Shown one piece after another: positions 21,205 through 29,151 of a stretch of DNA of 64,000 nucleotides. Location of the stretch: the NCBI GenBank assembly GCA_002753155.1, contig PDZW01000014.1, forward strand, positions 357 to 64,356, in the 5' to 3' direction. This DNA is from Alphaproteobacteria bacterium WMHbin7 (GTDB lineage Bacteria > Pseudomonadota > Alphaproteobacteria > Rhodospirillales > WMHbin7). Under the pieces are notes generated by a model that saw only the letters and a list, made by a program, of their open reading frames with translations, searched no databases and was not told the DNA's origin. The translations under genes were made by a program, and so were the position numbers. How positions within the stretch are numbered: position 1 is the stretch's first letter; each line of letters opens with the position of its first letter.

Positions 21205-21308
21205 GGCGAAATAGCCTGAATTGTCCCCGTTTTTCACACCCCGAGCCTCTGGACGCCGGGGGCGGTGCGCTCTAAACTCCGGTCCCCAATCGAAAGAGAG
21301 ACCAGATC

Positions 21309-21911
21309 GTGACCCGCCGCTTTGCCCTGTATGCCCTCCTCATCGCAGCACTCTTTGCTTTTGCCGCGCCTTCGGCCAGGGCTGGCGATCCCATGGGCGA
21401 AATCGCCATCGGGGATGCCAAGGCCAAGATCACGATAACGGAATTCTTTTCGCTGACCTGCTCGCATTGTGCGGAATTCCACATCGAGACGCTGCCCAAG
21501 ATCAAGAAGGACTGGGTGGAAACCGGCAAGGTCCGTTTCGTTTTCAAGGATTTTCCCTTGGATCAGGTGGCCCTGCGCGGCGCCGCCCTTGGCCGTTGTC
21601 TGGCCGCCGACAAAGGGGCCGAGACCTATGCCCGCTTCATCGAGCTTCTGATGAAAAGCCAGTCGAGCTGGTCTCAGAATCGCGATCCCATGGCAGCGCT
21701 TGAGGCGTCGGCGCGTCTGGCTGGCATGAGCAAGGAGCGCATCGCCGCCTGCGCCCAGGACAAAAAGCTGGAAGAGGCCATTCTGGAAGAGCAGTTCCGG
21801 GCGCAAAAGGCCCATGGCATCCGCTCGACCCCCAGCTTCCTGGTCGGCGGCAAGCTCTATCCCGGCGCCATGCCCTACGATCAATTCTCCGCCCTTCTCA
21901 AGGAGCAGTGA
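21309..21911 (+). CDS. DsbA-family periplasmic thiol-disulfide oxidoreductase
   Basis: A 200-residue precursor with an N-terminal signal peptide ([20 protein letters not shown]) and a thioredoxin fold with a helical insertion. The active site is C-S-H-C (51-54) in ITEFFSLTCSHCAEFH, and the cis-proline loop is GIRSTPSFLVGG. It is a DsbA/thioredoxin_4-type protein that would oxidise or isomerise disulfides in exported proteins. The GTG start follows GAGAGACC. It ends four bases before smc, an arrangement I recall from other alphaproteobacteria. Confidence 0.92.
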   Translation: MTRRFALYALLIAALFAFAAPSARAGDPMGEIAIGDAKAKITITEFFSLTCSHCAEFHIETLPKIKKDWVETGKVRFVFKDFPLDQVALRGAALGRCLAADKGAETYARFIELLMKSQSSWSQNRDPMAALEASARLAGMSKERIAACAQDKKLEEAILEEQFRAQKAHGIRSTPSFLVGGKLYPGAMPYDQFSALLKEQ

Positions 21912-21915
21912 GCGG

Positions 21916-24900
21916 ATGATTCAGTTCGAGCGTATCCGGCTCGCGGGCTTCAAATCCTTCGTCGATTCGTCCGAGCTGGTCATCGAGCCCGGGCTGACCG
22001 GCGTGGTGGGCCCCAACGGCTGCGGCAAATCGAATCTGGTGGAAGCCCTGCGCTGGGCCATGGGCGAAACCTCGGCCAAACAGATGCGCGGCGCCGACAT
22101 GGACGACGTCATCTTCGGCGGCACACAAAGCAGACCGGCGCGCAATCTTGCCGAAGTGGTGATCGAGCTCGACAACCGCGAGCGCGTAGCCCCCGCCATG
22201 TTCAACGATCATGACCGGCTTGAAGTCATGCGCCGCATCGAGCGCGGCCAGGGCTCGCACTACAAGGTCAATGGACGCGAAGTGCGCGCCCGCGACGTGG
22301 CCCTGCTCTTTGCCGATGCCGCGACCGGTGCGCGTTCGACCGCCATGGTCAGCCAGGGCCGCATCGGCGCCATCATCAATGCCAAGCCTGCCGACCGCCG
22401 CTCGCTTCTGGAAGAGGCGGCGGGCATATCGGGCCTGCATACCAGGCGCCATGAGGCGGAAATCCGCTTGAAGGCGGCCGAGGCCAATCTGGCCCGGCTT
22501 GACGACGTGCTGGTAACGCTGGAAGCGCAGATGCAAAGCCTATCCAAGCAGGCCAAGCAGGCATCACGCTACCGCACCATCAATGACCAGATACGCTCGG
22601 TCGAAGCCAGGCTGTTGCATTTGCGCTGGCAGCAGGCCATCGATGCCCTGGACGGCGCCGAGGCAGCCCAGCGCGCTATCGAGGTCGAGGTGGGCGAACG
22701 CACCTCAGCCGCCGCTCAGGCCGCCACCCGTCAGGCCGATGCCGCCTCCTCTCTGCCCGCCTTGCGTCAGGCCGAGGCTGAGGCCTCGGCCAAGTTCCAG
22801 CGCCTGCTGGTGGCGGGCGAACAACTGGATGCCGAAGAAAAGCGCGTGGCCGAGGCCAGGGCGGAAATCACCAGGCGCTTGCTGCAGATAGCCGAGGACG
22901 GAGCGCGCGAAGATGCCCGCGCTCAGGATGGCACACAGGCTTTGGAGCGTCTGGCGGGTGAGCGTCTGGCGCTGATCGCGGCGGGCGAAGGCGAGGCCGA
23001 GGCGCAGCAACAGGTTCGCGACCATCTGTCACAAGCAGCGCAGCAGGTGAATGTCACCGAGGCCGAATTGTCGCATCTGACCGAGCGCGTGGCCGCCGAG
23101 GAAGCAAGACGCAATGCGTTGGAGCGTCGCAAGTCGGAAATCGGTGAGCGCTTGGCGCGTCTTACCGCTCGGGTCGAGGAATTGCGCCGCCAGATCGGCG
23201 TTTCAGAGGCCGAAGCGGCCGAGGATGCCGAAGTCATCGCCGCTCAAGGCCGAGTCGATGCCGCCGTAACGGCCCTGGAAGAGGCGCGCAATCAGGCCGA
23301 GGCCTCTGACCGGCTGCGCGATCAGGCTGATCAGGCCCGCCTGTCGGCCCGGGGGCGCTTGCAGGAAGAACAGGCCCAGGCGGCGCGTCTGAAGGCGGAA
23401 GCCGATGGATTGCAAGCGCTCTTGGAGGCCAGTTTGCGCGAGGGGACTCCGGTTCTCGATGCCATCGATGTTACTGCGGGCTATGAAGCCGCCCTGGGCG
23501 CTGCCTTGGGCGAGGATCTGGAAGCCCCCGCCGACGAGGTCTCGCCGCATCGCTGGTCGAAACTCGATCCTTATGACCATCCGCCCGCCTTGCCCGCAGG
23601 GGTGCGTCCGCTCTCCGATCTGGTCAAGGCCCCGCCCGAACTGGCCAGGCGTCTGTCGCAGACCGGCTTGGTCGAGGATGGCCGAGCCCTTATGGCGTCT
23701 CTTTCGCCCGGTCAGCGCCTGGTCAGCGCCGAGGGTGCGTTGTGGCGCTGGGATGGTTTCGTGATTGCAGCGGGTGCGCCAAGTGCCGCCGCCACACGGC
23801 TGCAGACGCGCAACCGGCTGACGGCGGTCAAGAGCTTGATGCAAGAGGCCGAGCTTCGCCACGCTCAGGCCGATGCTGAGGAAAAGGCCGCTTCGCAGGC
23901 GGCCGCTGCGGCTGGCGAGGCGGCGAAGCTGTGCAGGGATTTGGTGCGTCAGGCCGAAGCCGAATCGCAAAACGCCGTCAAGGCGCAGGCCCATCTGATG
24001 GAGCGCGCTCAGTTGCGGGCTAGCAAGCTGGCCGGTCTTCGCGCTCAGGCCGAGCAGACCGGCCATGATGTCGTCGAGGCCGAAACGCAATTGAATGAAG
24101 CTGGTCTGCAGGTGGCGGAATTGCCCGATCCTTCGGTGGGCCGCCAGCTTGCCGCCAATCTGCGCGAGAAATTGGGAGCCGAGCGTTCGGCCTTGCTGGA
24201 GGCAAGGGCGGCGCATGATCGCTTGATGCGCGAAGCGGGCGAGCGCACAAGGCGATTGGAGACGGTCGAGCAGGATATCGCCTCCTGGACCTCGCGCCTG
24301 GAAGAAGCCCTGCGCCATAAGGGCGAGCTGGACTCGCGCCGTGCCGAAGCCACGGCAGAAGAGGCGCGTCTGGCCGCCCTGCCCGGCGAAATCGCCGAAA
24401 GGCGCGAGCGTCTCTTAAGCGAGAAGGCAACCGCCGAAGCCAGCCGCCGCGAGGCAGCCGATGCCCTGGCCGTGGCCGAGGCGTCTTTGAGCGAAGCCGA
24501 CCGCCAATTGAAGGCGGCCGAGCATGATCTGGCCCGGGTGCGTGAAGACCGGGTGCGCCGCGAATCGGCGGTCGAACAAGGCAAGCAGCTTTGCCGCAGC
24601 GTGGCCGAGCGCATCGCCGAACGTCTGGAATGCACGCCCGAGCAGATTGCGGAAAGCCACGGCATCGGCATCGATGAAAAACTGCCAGAACCCGACGATC
24701 TGGAGCGCAAGCTGGAGCGCCTGGTGCGCGAGCGCGATGGCATGGGTCCGGTCAATCTTCGGGCCGAGACCGAATCCGAGGAACTGGGCCTGCAGATCGA
24801 GTCCTTGAAGACCGAGCGCGAGGATTTGATCAACGCCATTGCAAGATTGCGCCAGGGCATTTCCGAGCTGAACCGCGAGGGCAGGGAACGCCTGCTGGCC

Positions 24901-25368
24901 TCGTTCAAGGCGGTCGATCAGCATTTCCGCGATCTGTTCGTGCGCCTGTTTGGCGGCGGACGGGCCCATCTGACCCTCACCGAGGCCGATGATCCCCTGG
25001 ATTCAGGCCTGGAAATCATGGCCAGCCCGCCCGGCAAGAAGCTTCAGGTCTTAAGCCTGCTGTCGGGCGGCGAGCAGGCCCTGACCGCCCTGGCCTTGCT
25101 GTTTGCTGTCTTCATGACCAATCCCGCCCCCATCTGCGTGCTGGACGAGGTCGACGCTCCCCTCGACGACGCCAATGTGGACCGCTTTTGTTCCCTGTTG
25201 TCGCAGATTACCGAGACCTCTAAAACCCGTTTCATGGTGGTGACCCATCACCGCATGACCATGGCCCGCATGGACCGCCTGTTTGGCGTCACCATGTCCG
25301 AGCGGGGCATTTCCAGGCTGGTTTCGGTCGATCTTCGCACTGCCGAAAGACTGCGCGACGCAAGCTGA
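21916..25368 (+). CDS. smc: Chromosome segregation ATPase SMC
   Basis: Condenses and separates replicated chromosomes with ScpAB. The 1150-residue product has the N-terminal ATPase half (FKSFVDSSELVIEPGLTGVV, Walker A GPNGCGKSN at 32-40), long coiled coils rich in Ala, Glu and Arg, a hinge-like block around 510-625, and the C-terminal half with signature LLSGGEQALTALALLFAVF (about 1047) and Walker B CVLDEVDAPLDDANVDRF. ATG 21916 is chosen because homologs begin MxxFxRIRLxGFKSFV; a frame extension into dsbA is ignored. The hinge is shorter and less glycine-rich than I expect for the family. Confidence 0.96.
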   Translation: MIQFERIRLAGFKSFVDSSELVIEPGLTGVVGPNGCGKSNLVEALRWAMGETSAKQMRGADMDDVIFGGTQSRPARNLAEVVIELDNRERVAPAMFNDHDRLEVMRRIERGQGSHYKVNGREVRARDVALLFADAATGARSTAMVSQGRIGAIINAKPADRRSLLEEAAGISGLHTRRHEAEIRLKAAEANLARLDDVLVTLEAQMQSLSKQAKQASRYRTINDQIRSVEARLLHLRWQQAIDALDGAEAAQRAIEVEVGERTSAAAQAATRQADAASSLPALRQAEAEASAKFQRLLVAGEQLDAEEKRVAEARAEITRRLLQIAEDGAREDARAQDGTQALERLAGERLALIAAGEGEAEAQQQVRDHLSQAAQQVNVTEAELSHLTERVAAEEARRNALERRKSEIGERLARLTARVEELRRQIGVSEAEAAEDAEVIAAQGRVDAAVTALEEARNQAEASDRLRDQADQARLSARGRLQEEQAQAARLKAEADGLQALLEASLREGTPVLDAIDVTAGYEAALGAALGEDLEAPADEVSPHRWSKLDPYDHPPALPAGVRPLSDLVKAPPELARRLSQTGLVEDGRALMASLSPGQRLVSAEGALWRWDGFVIAAGAPSAAATRLQTRNRLTAVKSLMQEAELRHAQADAEEKAASQAAAAAGEAAKLCRDLVRQAEAESQNAVKAQAHLMERAQLRASKLAGLRAQAEQTGHDVVEAETQLNEAGLQVAELPDPSVGRQLAANLREKLGAERSALLEARAAHDRLMREAGERTRRLETVEQDIASWTSRLEEALRHKGELDSRRAEATAEEARLAALPGEIAERRERLLSEKATAEASRREAADALAVAEASLSEADRQLKAAEHDLARVREDRVRRESAVEQGKQLCRSVAERIAERLECTPEQIAESHGIGIDEKLPEPDDLERKLERLVRERDGMGPVNLRAETESEELGLQIESLKTEREDLINAIARLRQGISELNREGRERLLASFKAVDQHFRDLFVRLFGGGRAHLTLTEADDPLDSGLEIMASPPGKKLQVLSLLSGGEQALTALALLFAVFMTNPAPICVLDEVDAPLDDANVDRFCSLLSQITETSKTRFMVVTHHRMTMARMDRLFGVTMSERGISRLVSVDLRTAERLRDAS

Positions 25369-25433
25369 GTTTGCGCCTTTCTACACTGGGCTTTGCGGGC
25401 TTTATTGCGGCGCAACGAAGAGGGTTTTGGCGC

Positions 25434-25462
25434 TTGACACCCGAAGGGGTGGGACGCTATTG
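25434..25462 (+). promoter_or_regulatory. Promoter of the ATP synthase F0 operon
   Basis: TTGACA at 25434-25439, a 17-base spacer and CTATTG at 25457-25462 form a strong sigma-70-type promoter about 70 bases before atpI. It lies in the gap after smc and is the best-matching promoter I found in the window. Confidence 0.65.
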
Positions 25463-25529
25463 TGCGACCCGCTTTCGGGGCAGCTTTGCGGCCCGAGGAC
25501 AGGCTTGGCGTTGCGGAAGGTGGGCGGCC

Positions 25530-25889
25530 ATGGGCGAAGATACGTCTCCCCCCACACCGAACGAGGTCGGAGAAAGGCTTAGGCGCATTCGCGCCGCTCA
25601 ATCCGACGAAGCTGGCACCTCTGGTCTGGACGCCTCGGGACAAAGGCCCGCCCTTTCGGGTCTGGGGGCTGCGATGCGCATCGGCGTCGAACTTGTGTCG
25701 GCGCTGATCGTGGGAGTGGGGATCGGCTATGGGCTCGATCACTTTCTCGGTACGCGGCCCTGGTTGATGGTGTTGTTTTTCTTCCTCGGCTCTGCCGCCG
25801 GGATTCTCAATGTCTGGCGGGCGGTTTCCGGCCAAGGCTACGCGGTGGGTTACCGCGACGAGGATGACGGCGGCAAAAACAAAGATTGA
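25530..25889 (+). CDS. atpI: ATP synthase accessory protein AtpI
   Basis: A 119-residue AtpI-type protein encoded before the F0 subunits and thought to assist c-ring assembly or Mg2+ supply. It has a hydrophilic N-terminus and two membrane helices (GVELVSALIVGVGIGYGLDH and WLMVLFFFLGSAAGILNVWR); the AALIVGxGIGYxLD pattern is typical of alphaproteobacterial AtpI. ATG 25530 is chosen for the upstream GGAAGG and homologous length. It heads the operon atpI-atpB-atpE-atpF'-atpF; F1 genes are not in this window. Confidence 0.9.
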   Translation: MGEDTSPPTPNEVGERLRRIRAAQSDEAGTSGLDASGQRPALSGLGAAMRIGVELVSALIVGVGIGYGLDHFLGTRPWLMVLFFFLGSAAGILNVWRAVSGQGYAVGYRDEDDGGKNKD

Positions 25890-25900
25890 AGGATTCGCGC

Positions 25901-26626
25901 GTGGCCAGTCCGCTGCACCAGTTCGAGATTACGCCGCTCATTCCCCTGCATATCGGGGGCGTGGATGTGTCCTTTACCAATTCCTCGCTGCTGATGGTGC
26001 TGGCCGTTGCTGCTGTTGCCATCTTCTTCATTCGCGGCATGAGCGGGCGCGCCCTGGTTCCGGGGCGCTGGCAATCCATCGCCGAGTTGACCTACGATTT
26101 CGTGGGCGGCATGATTCGCGAGAATGTGGGCCATGAGGGGCGCAAATATTTTCCCTTCGTGCTGACCCTGTTCAGCTTCATCCTGTTTGGCAATCTGCTG
26201 GGCCTGCTGCCCTATTCCTTCACCTTCACCAGCCATATCGTGGTTACTTTTGCGCTGGCGATCACGGTTTTCATTGGCGTCACCATCGTCGGCATCGTTC
26301 TGCACGGCGCGCATTTCTTCACCCTGTTCGTGCCCTCGGGCGTGCCCAAGGTGATGATCCCCTTTTTGGTGCCGATCGAACTCATCTCGTATCTGTCGCG
26401 CCCGATCAGCCTGTCGATCCGACTGTTTGCCAACATGATGGCGGGCCACACCATGATGAAGGTCTTTGCGGGCTTCATCATTCCGCTGGGTTTCCTGGGC
26501 GGCTGGGCACCCCTGGCGGTCGATGTGGCGCTGACCGGATTCGAATTCGTGGTCGCCTTCCTGCAGGCCTATGTCTTCACTTTGCTTACCTGTCTTTATC
26601 TGCACGATGCGGTGCATCTGCACTAA
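25901..26626 (+). CDS. atpB: ATP synthase F0 subunit a
   Basis: Membrane stator subunit that forms the proton half-channels against the c-ring. From GTG 25901 (AAGGA seven bases upstream, N-terminus MASPLHQFEI as in related species) it is 241 residues with five to six membrane helices. The essential arginine is Arg174 in ISLSIRLFANMMAGH, and the C-terminal FVVAFLQAYVFTLLTCLYLHDA is conserved. An in-frame TTG at 25886 is a less likely start. Confidence 0.97.
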   Translation: MASPLHQFEITPLIPLHIGGVDVSFTNSSLLMVLAVAAVAIFFIRGMSGRALVPGRWQSIAELTYDFVGGMIRENVGHEGRKYFPFVLTLFSFILFGNLLGLLPYSFTFTSHIVVTFALAITVFIGVTIVGIVLHGAHFFTLFVPSGVPKVMIPFLVPIELISYLSRPISLSIRLFANMMAGHTMMKVFAGFIIPLGFLGGWAPLAVDVALTGFEFVVAFLQAYVFTLLTCLYLHDAVHLH

Positions 26627-26679
26627 GACAGTCAGTTTTGTCATTTTCAGCCCAACGTTAACGGTAAGGAACTCAAACG

Positions 26680-26904
26680 ATGGAAGTAGCAGCCGCTAAG
26701 TTGATTGGTGCCGGTCTGGCCGTGATTGGTCTGTCGGGCGTCGGAGCGGGTATCGGCCAGATCTTCTCGACCCTGGTCTCGTCGGTCGCCCGCAATCCTG
26801 CGGCGCGCTCGCAGATTTTCGGTCTGGCGATTCTGGGCTTCGCCCTGGTGGAAGCTGTGGCGCTCTACGCCCTGCTGATCGCCTTCCTGATTCTGTTCGG
26901 CTAA
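26680..26904 (+). CDS. atpE: ATP synthase F0 subunit c
   Basis: A 74-residue proteolipid, two membrane helices joined by the polar loop [10 protein letters not shown], forming the rotor ring. The proton-carrying carboxylate is Glu58 in [14 protein letters not shown]. The 53-base leader upstream is AT-rich (CAGTTTTGTCATTTTCAG) before GGTAAGG, consistent with a strong translation start needed for the high copy of subunit c. A GC-rich hairpin follows the gene. Confidence 0.97.
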   Translation: MEVAAAKLIGAGLAVIGLSGVGAGIGQIFSTLVSSVARNPAARSQIFGLAILGFALVEAVALYALLIAFLILFG

Positions 26905-26925
26905 GACCCGAACATATCCCAGTGC

Positions 26926-26948
26926 CCCGGCCGCTTCACGCGGCCGGG
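26926..26948 (+). promoter_or_regulatory. Intercistronic hairpin between atpE and atpF'
   Basis: CCCGGCCGC (26926-26934), loop TTCAC and GCGGCCGGG (26940-26948) form a perfect 9-bp stem without a following T-run. It sits after the atpE stop, inside the operon. A likely role is to protect the 3' end of the atpE message or partly attenuate transcription, raising subunit c relative to b and b'. This role is inferred. Confidence 0.5.
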
Positions 26949-26965
26949 CAGTCGAGAGGTCGAAC

Positions 26966-27454
26966 ATGCCCCAGTTAAATGTCGCCATGTTTCCTACCCA
27001 GCTGTTTTGGCTGGCGGTCTGTTTCGTGGCGCTTTATCTGCTGGTCACCTATGTCATCGTGCCCCGCGTGGGAACGGTGCTGGACGAGCGTCAGCAGCGC
27101 ATCGACGACAATCTCGAGCGTGCGGCGGCTTTGAAGGCTGATGCCGAGGCGGCGATCGCCACCTATGAAAAGGCGCTCACCGATGCCAGGGTCAAGGCCC
27201 AGGCGCATTTGCGCGAAAAGACCGCAGAGTTGCAGGCCGAGGCCGAGGCGCGCTCGCGCGCGCTTAGCGAGCGGCTGGCTGGCGAGATCAAGGCGGGCGA
27301 AGCCCGCGTCATGGAGGCCCGCAAGGCCGCCGTGGAAGGGGTTCGCCAGCTTGCCGCCGATGTTGCGGGCGATATCGCGGCCCGTCTGACCGGCGGTGCC
27401 GTCGAGTCTCATCTGGCCCGCTCAGCCGTTGATAGCGTGATGGGAAGCCGCTGA
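26966..27454 (+). CDS. atpF': ATP synthase F0 subunit b'
   Basis: Peripheral-stalk subunit typical of alphaproteobacteria and phototrophs, which have two different b-type subunits. The 162-residue protein has one N-terminal membrane helix (QLFWLAVCFVALYLLVTYVIVPRVGTVLDER) followed by a long charged coiled coil (RIDDNLERAAALKADAEAAI and onward). It starts after GAGAGGTCGAAC. Its TGA stop overlaps the ATG of atpF by one base (TGATG). Confidence 0.95.
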   Translation: MPQLNVAMFPTQLFWLAVCFVALYLLVTYVIVPRVGTVLDERQQRIDDNLERAAALKADAEAAIATYEKALTDARVKAQAHLREKTAELQAEAEARSRALSERLAGEIKAGEARVMEARKAAVEGVRQLAADVAGDIAARLTGGAVESHLARSAVDSVMGSR

Positions 27455-27996
27455 TGTTGATCTCTGTCGCACAGGCCTCTGAAGGGGCCGCCGCCCACGC
27501 CGCCAGCGGTCCGTTCTGGCATGCCCCCGAATTCTGGGTTGCCATCGCCTTTTTCGTCATGGTGGGTGCTGCCATGAAGCCGGTGGCCCGCGCCGTGGCT
27601 TCGGCCCTGGACCTTCGGGCCGAAAAGATCAAGAACCGCATCGAGGACGCGCAGAAGCTGAAGGACGATGCCCAGGAAATGCTGGCCACCTATCAGCGCA
27701 AGCAGCGCGAGGCCTTGAAGGAGGCCGAGGATATCGTGGCTCACGCCAGGAACGAGGCCGACCGGCTGGCCAAGCAGGCCGCCAAGGACCTTGAAGACAC
27801 GCTGAAGCGGCGCGAGCAGCAGGCCGTGGAGCGTATCGCCCAGGCCGAAGCCAAGGCAATCAAGGAAGTGCGCGACATCGTGGTCGATATCGCCGTTCAG
27901 GCCGCCGAGAAGGCGATTGCCGGAAATCTGCCGGCCAGTGCTGCCAAGGCCCTGATCGATGGATCGATCAAGGATATCGGCGCCAAGCTGAATTGA
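27454..27996 (+). CDS. atpF: ATP synthase F0 subunit b
   Basis: The second stalk subunit, 180 residues. A short hydrophilic N-terminus (SEGAAAHAASGPFWHAPEFW) precedes one membrane helix (VAIAFFVMVGAAMKPVARAV) and a coiled coil with the conserved KEAEDIVAHARNEADRLAKQ pattern. It pairs with b' as a heterodimer linking F0 subunit a to F1. Last gene of the operon; a strong terminator hairpin follows 24 bases after the stop. Confidence 0.95.
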   Translation: MLISVAQASEGAAAHAASGPFWHAPEFWVAIAFFVMVGAAMKPVARAVASALDLRAEKIKNRIEDAQKLKDDAQEMLATYQRKQREALKEAEDIVAHARNEADRLAKQAAKDLEDTLKRREQQAVERIAQAEAKAIKEVRDIVVDIAVQAAEKAIAGNLPASAAKALIDGSIKDIGAKLN

Positions 27997-28020
27997 TCTG
28001 CACATATTTGGCAGATGGTT

Positions 28021-28046
28021 AAAGGCCGGGCATGTCCCGGCCTTTT
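28021..28046. terminator. Bidirectional rho-independent terminator
   Basis: AAAGGCCGGG (28021-28030), loop CATGT, CCCGGCCTTT (28036-28045): a perfect 10-bp stem flanked by A- and T-rich ends on both sides. It terminates the atp operon from the left and, on the minus strand, the two small membrane-protein genes whose last stop codon begins right beside it. Confidence 0.85.
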
Positions 28047-28171
28047 CAATTTCTTCCCAGCCAAATCAGCGTTCCCAGGAACAAGATCAGCCCCAGAAGC
28101 TTCGCCCATTGGCGGCCCGGGCTTGGTGGCTTGTCAGACTGAAAGGGGCAATCACGACGATCTGGCCTCAT
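28046..28171 (-). CDS. Small single-pass membrane protein (41 aa), second of a pair
   Basis: ATG 28171 to TGA 28046-28048. The product begins MRPDRRDCPFQSDKPPSPGR, a basic/proline-rich hydrophilic head, followed by QWAKLLGLILFLGTLIWLGR, a membrane helix ended by Arg-Asn. Its ATG overlaps the stop of the upstream 40-residue gene as ATGA, and the shared terminator follows at once, as expected of a real two-gene transcript. Positive charges before the helix favour an N-in orientation. No family recognised. Confidence 0.55.
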   Translation of the reverse strand: MRPDRRDCPFQSDKPPSPGRQWAKLLGLILFLGTLIWLGRN

Positions 28172-28290
28172 CCGAACAGCCCCAGAAAGACCAGCCACAG
28201 CACGAATAAAAGCCCCATGCCCAGCGGCACGGCCATCAGGCCGAAACAGCCGCTTAATGGATTGGGTTTCGAAGATGGGGTAGGGTTCAC
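28168..28290 (-). CDS. Small membrane protein (40 aa), first of a pair
   Basis: GTG 28290 to TGA 28168-28170. The sequence MNPTPSSKPNPLSGCFGLMA is followed by VPLGMGLLFVLWLVFLGLFG, giving a polar Pro/Ser-rich N-terminus and a C-terminal hydrophobic helix, possibly with a lipid-like Cys15. AGGCA precedes the GTG, a weak ribosome-binding site. It overlaps the second small gene by ATGA and lies divergent from gloB. Coding is inferred from the paired overlap, the clean membrane-helix patterns and the terminator. Confidence 0.5.
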   Translation of the reverse strand: MNPTPSSKPNPLSGCFGLMAVPLGMGLLFVLWLVFLGLFG

Positions 28291-28383
28291 TGCCTAGCGT
28301 CCGTGGTCGATGAAAGATGATAGCGCAAAACAGAAAGCGCCATTCATGCTAATCTTATGACCCGAAGAACAGGTGGAGCGGCC

Positions 28384-29151
28384 ATGCTGAGCGTGCATCA
28401 ACTTGCGGCTTTTAACGACAATTACATCCATATCCTTCTGGACGAGGCCGCCCAGGAAGGGGTGGTGATCGATCCGGGCGATGCCGAGCCCGTTTTACAG
28501 GCCGTTGCTCAGCACGGCTGGCACCTGACCGAGATCTGGGCCACACACCACCATGCCGATCATGTGGGCGGTGCGCCTAAGCTTCAACAAAAGCTGGGCC
28601 TCACATTTTCTGCAGCCGGTTCGGATGCGCGTCGCTTGGCAGGAATCGATCGCGCACTTCAAGATGGCGACCGGCTGCGTCTGGGGCGTTACGAAGCTCA
28701 GGTGCTGGCGGTGCCGGGTCACACATCGGGGCATCTGGCCTATTGGTTCGAGGACGAGCGCCGCCTGTTTTGCGGCGACACGTTGTTCGCGTTGGGTTGC
28801 GGGCGCTTGTTCGAGGGATCAGCAGACGAGATGTGGCATTCGCTGTCACGCTTCAAGAACCTGCCCGGCGAAACGCTGGTTTATTGCGCTCATGAATACA
28901 CTTTGGCCAATGCGCGCTTCGCTCTTTCGGTTGATCCCGGCAACCCAGCACTTTTGAAGCGCATCGAAGAAGCCAGAGCACTTCGCGACAAGGGATTGCC
29001 CACCGTGCCCTTCCGGCTCGATCTCGAGCTTGAAACCAACCCCTTCCTGCGGGCCGACCGGGGCGAGATGGCCAAGGCTCTGGGCCTTGACCAGGCGCCC
29101 GCCGAAAAGGTGTTTGCCGCCTTGCGCAAGTTGAAGGACGATTTCAAATGA
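28384..29151 (+). CDS. gloB: Hydroxyacylglutathione hydrolase (glyoxalase II)
   Basis: Hydrolyses S-lactoylglutathione to lactate and glutathione in methylglyoxal detoxification. The 255-residue metallo-beta-lactamase-fold enzyme has the metal motif THHHADH (54-60), the C-terminal glyoxalase-II region (YCAHEYTLANARFALSVDPGNPAL) and a family-typical length. ATG 28384 is chosen for AGGTGGAG six bases upstream; an earlier in-frame ATG at 28357 has none. Its stop overlaps the next start (ATGA). Confidence 0.95.
   Translation: MLSVHQLAAFNDNYIHILLDEAAQEGVVIDPGDAEPVLQAVAQHGWHLTEIWATHHHADHVGGAPKLQQKLGLTFSAAGSDARRLAGIDRALQDGDRLRLGRYEAQVLAVPGHTSGHLAYWFEDERRLFCGDTLFALGCGRLFEGSADEMWHSLSRFKNLPGETLVYCAHEYTLANARFALSVDPGNPALLKRIEEARALRDKGLPTVPFRLDLELETNPFLRADRGEMAKALGLDQAPAEKVFAALRKLKDDFK

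Noticed and set aside
26646-26660. CGTTAACG before atpE, similar to the core of the asd box
   Set aside because: The symmetry does not extend past 8 bases and one chance match is expected in 64 kb; it lies in the atpE translation leader.
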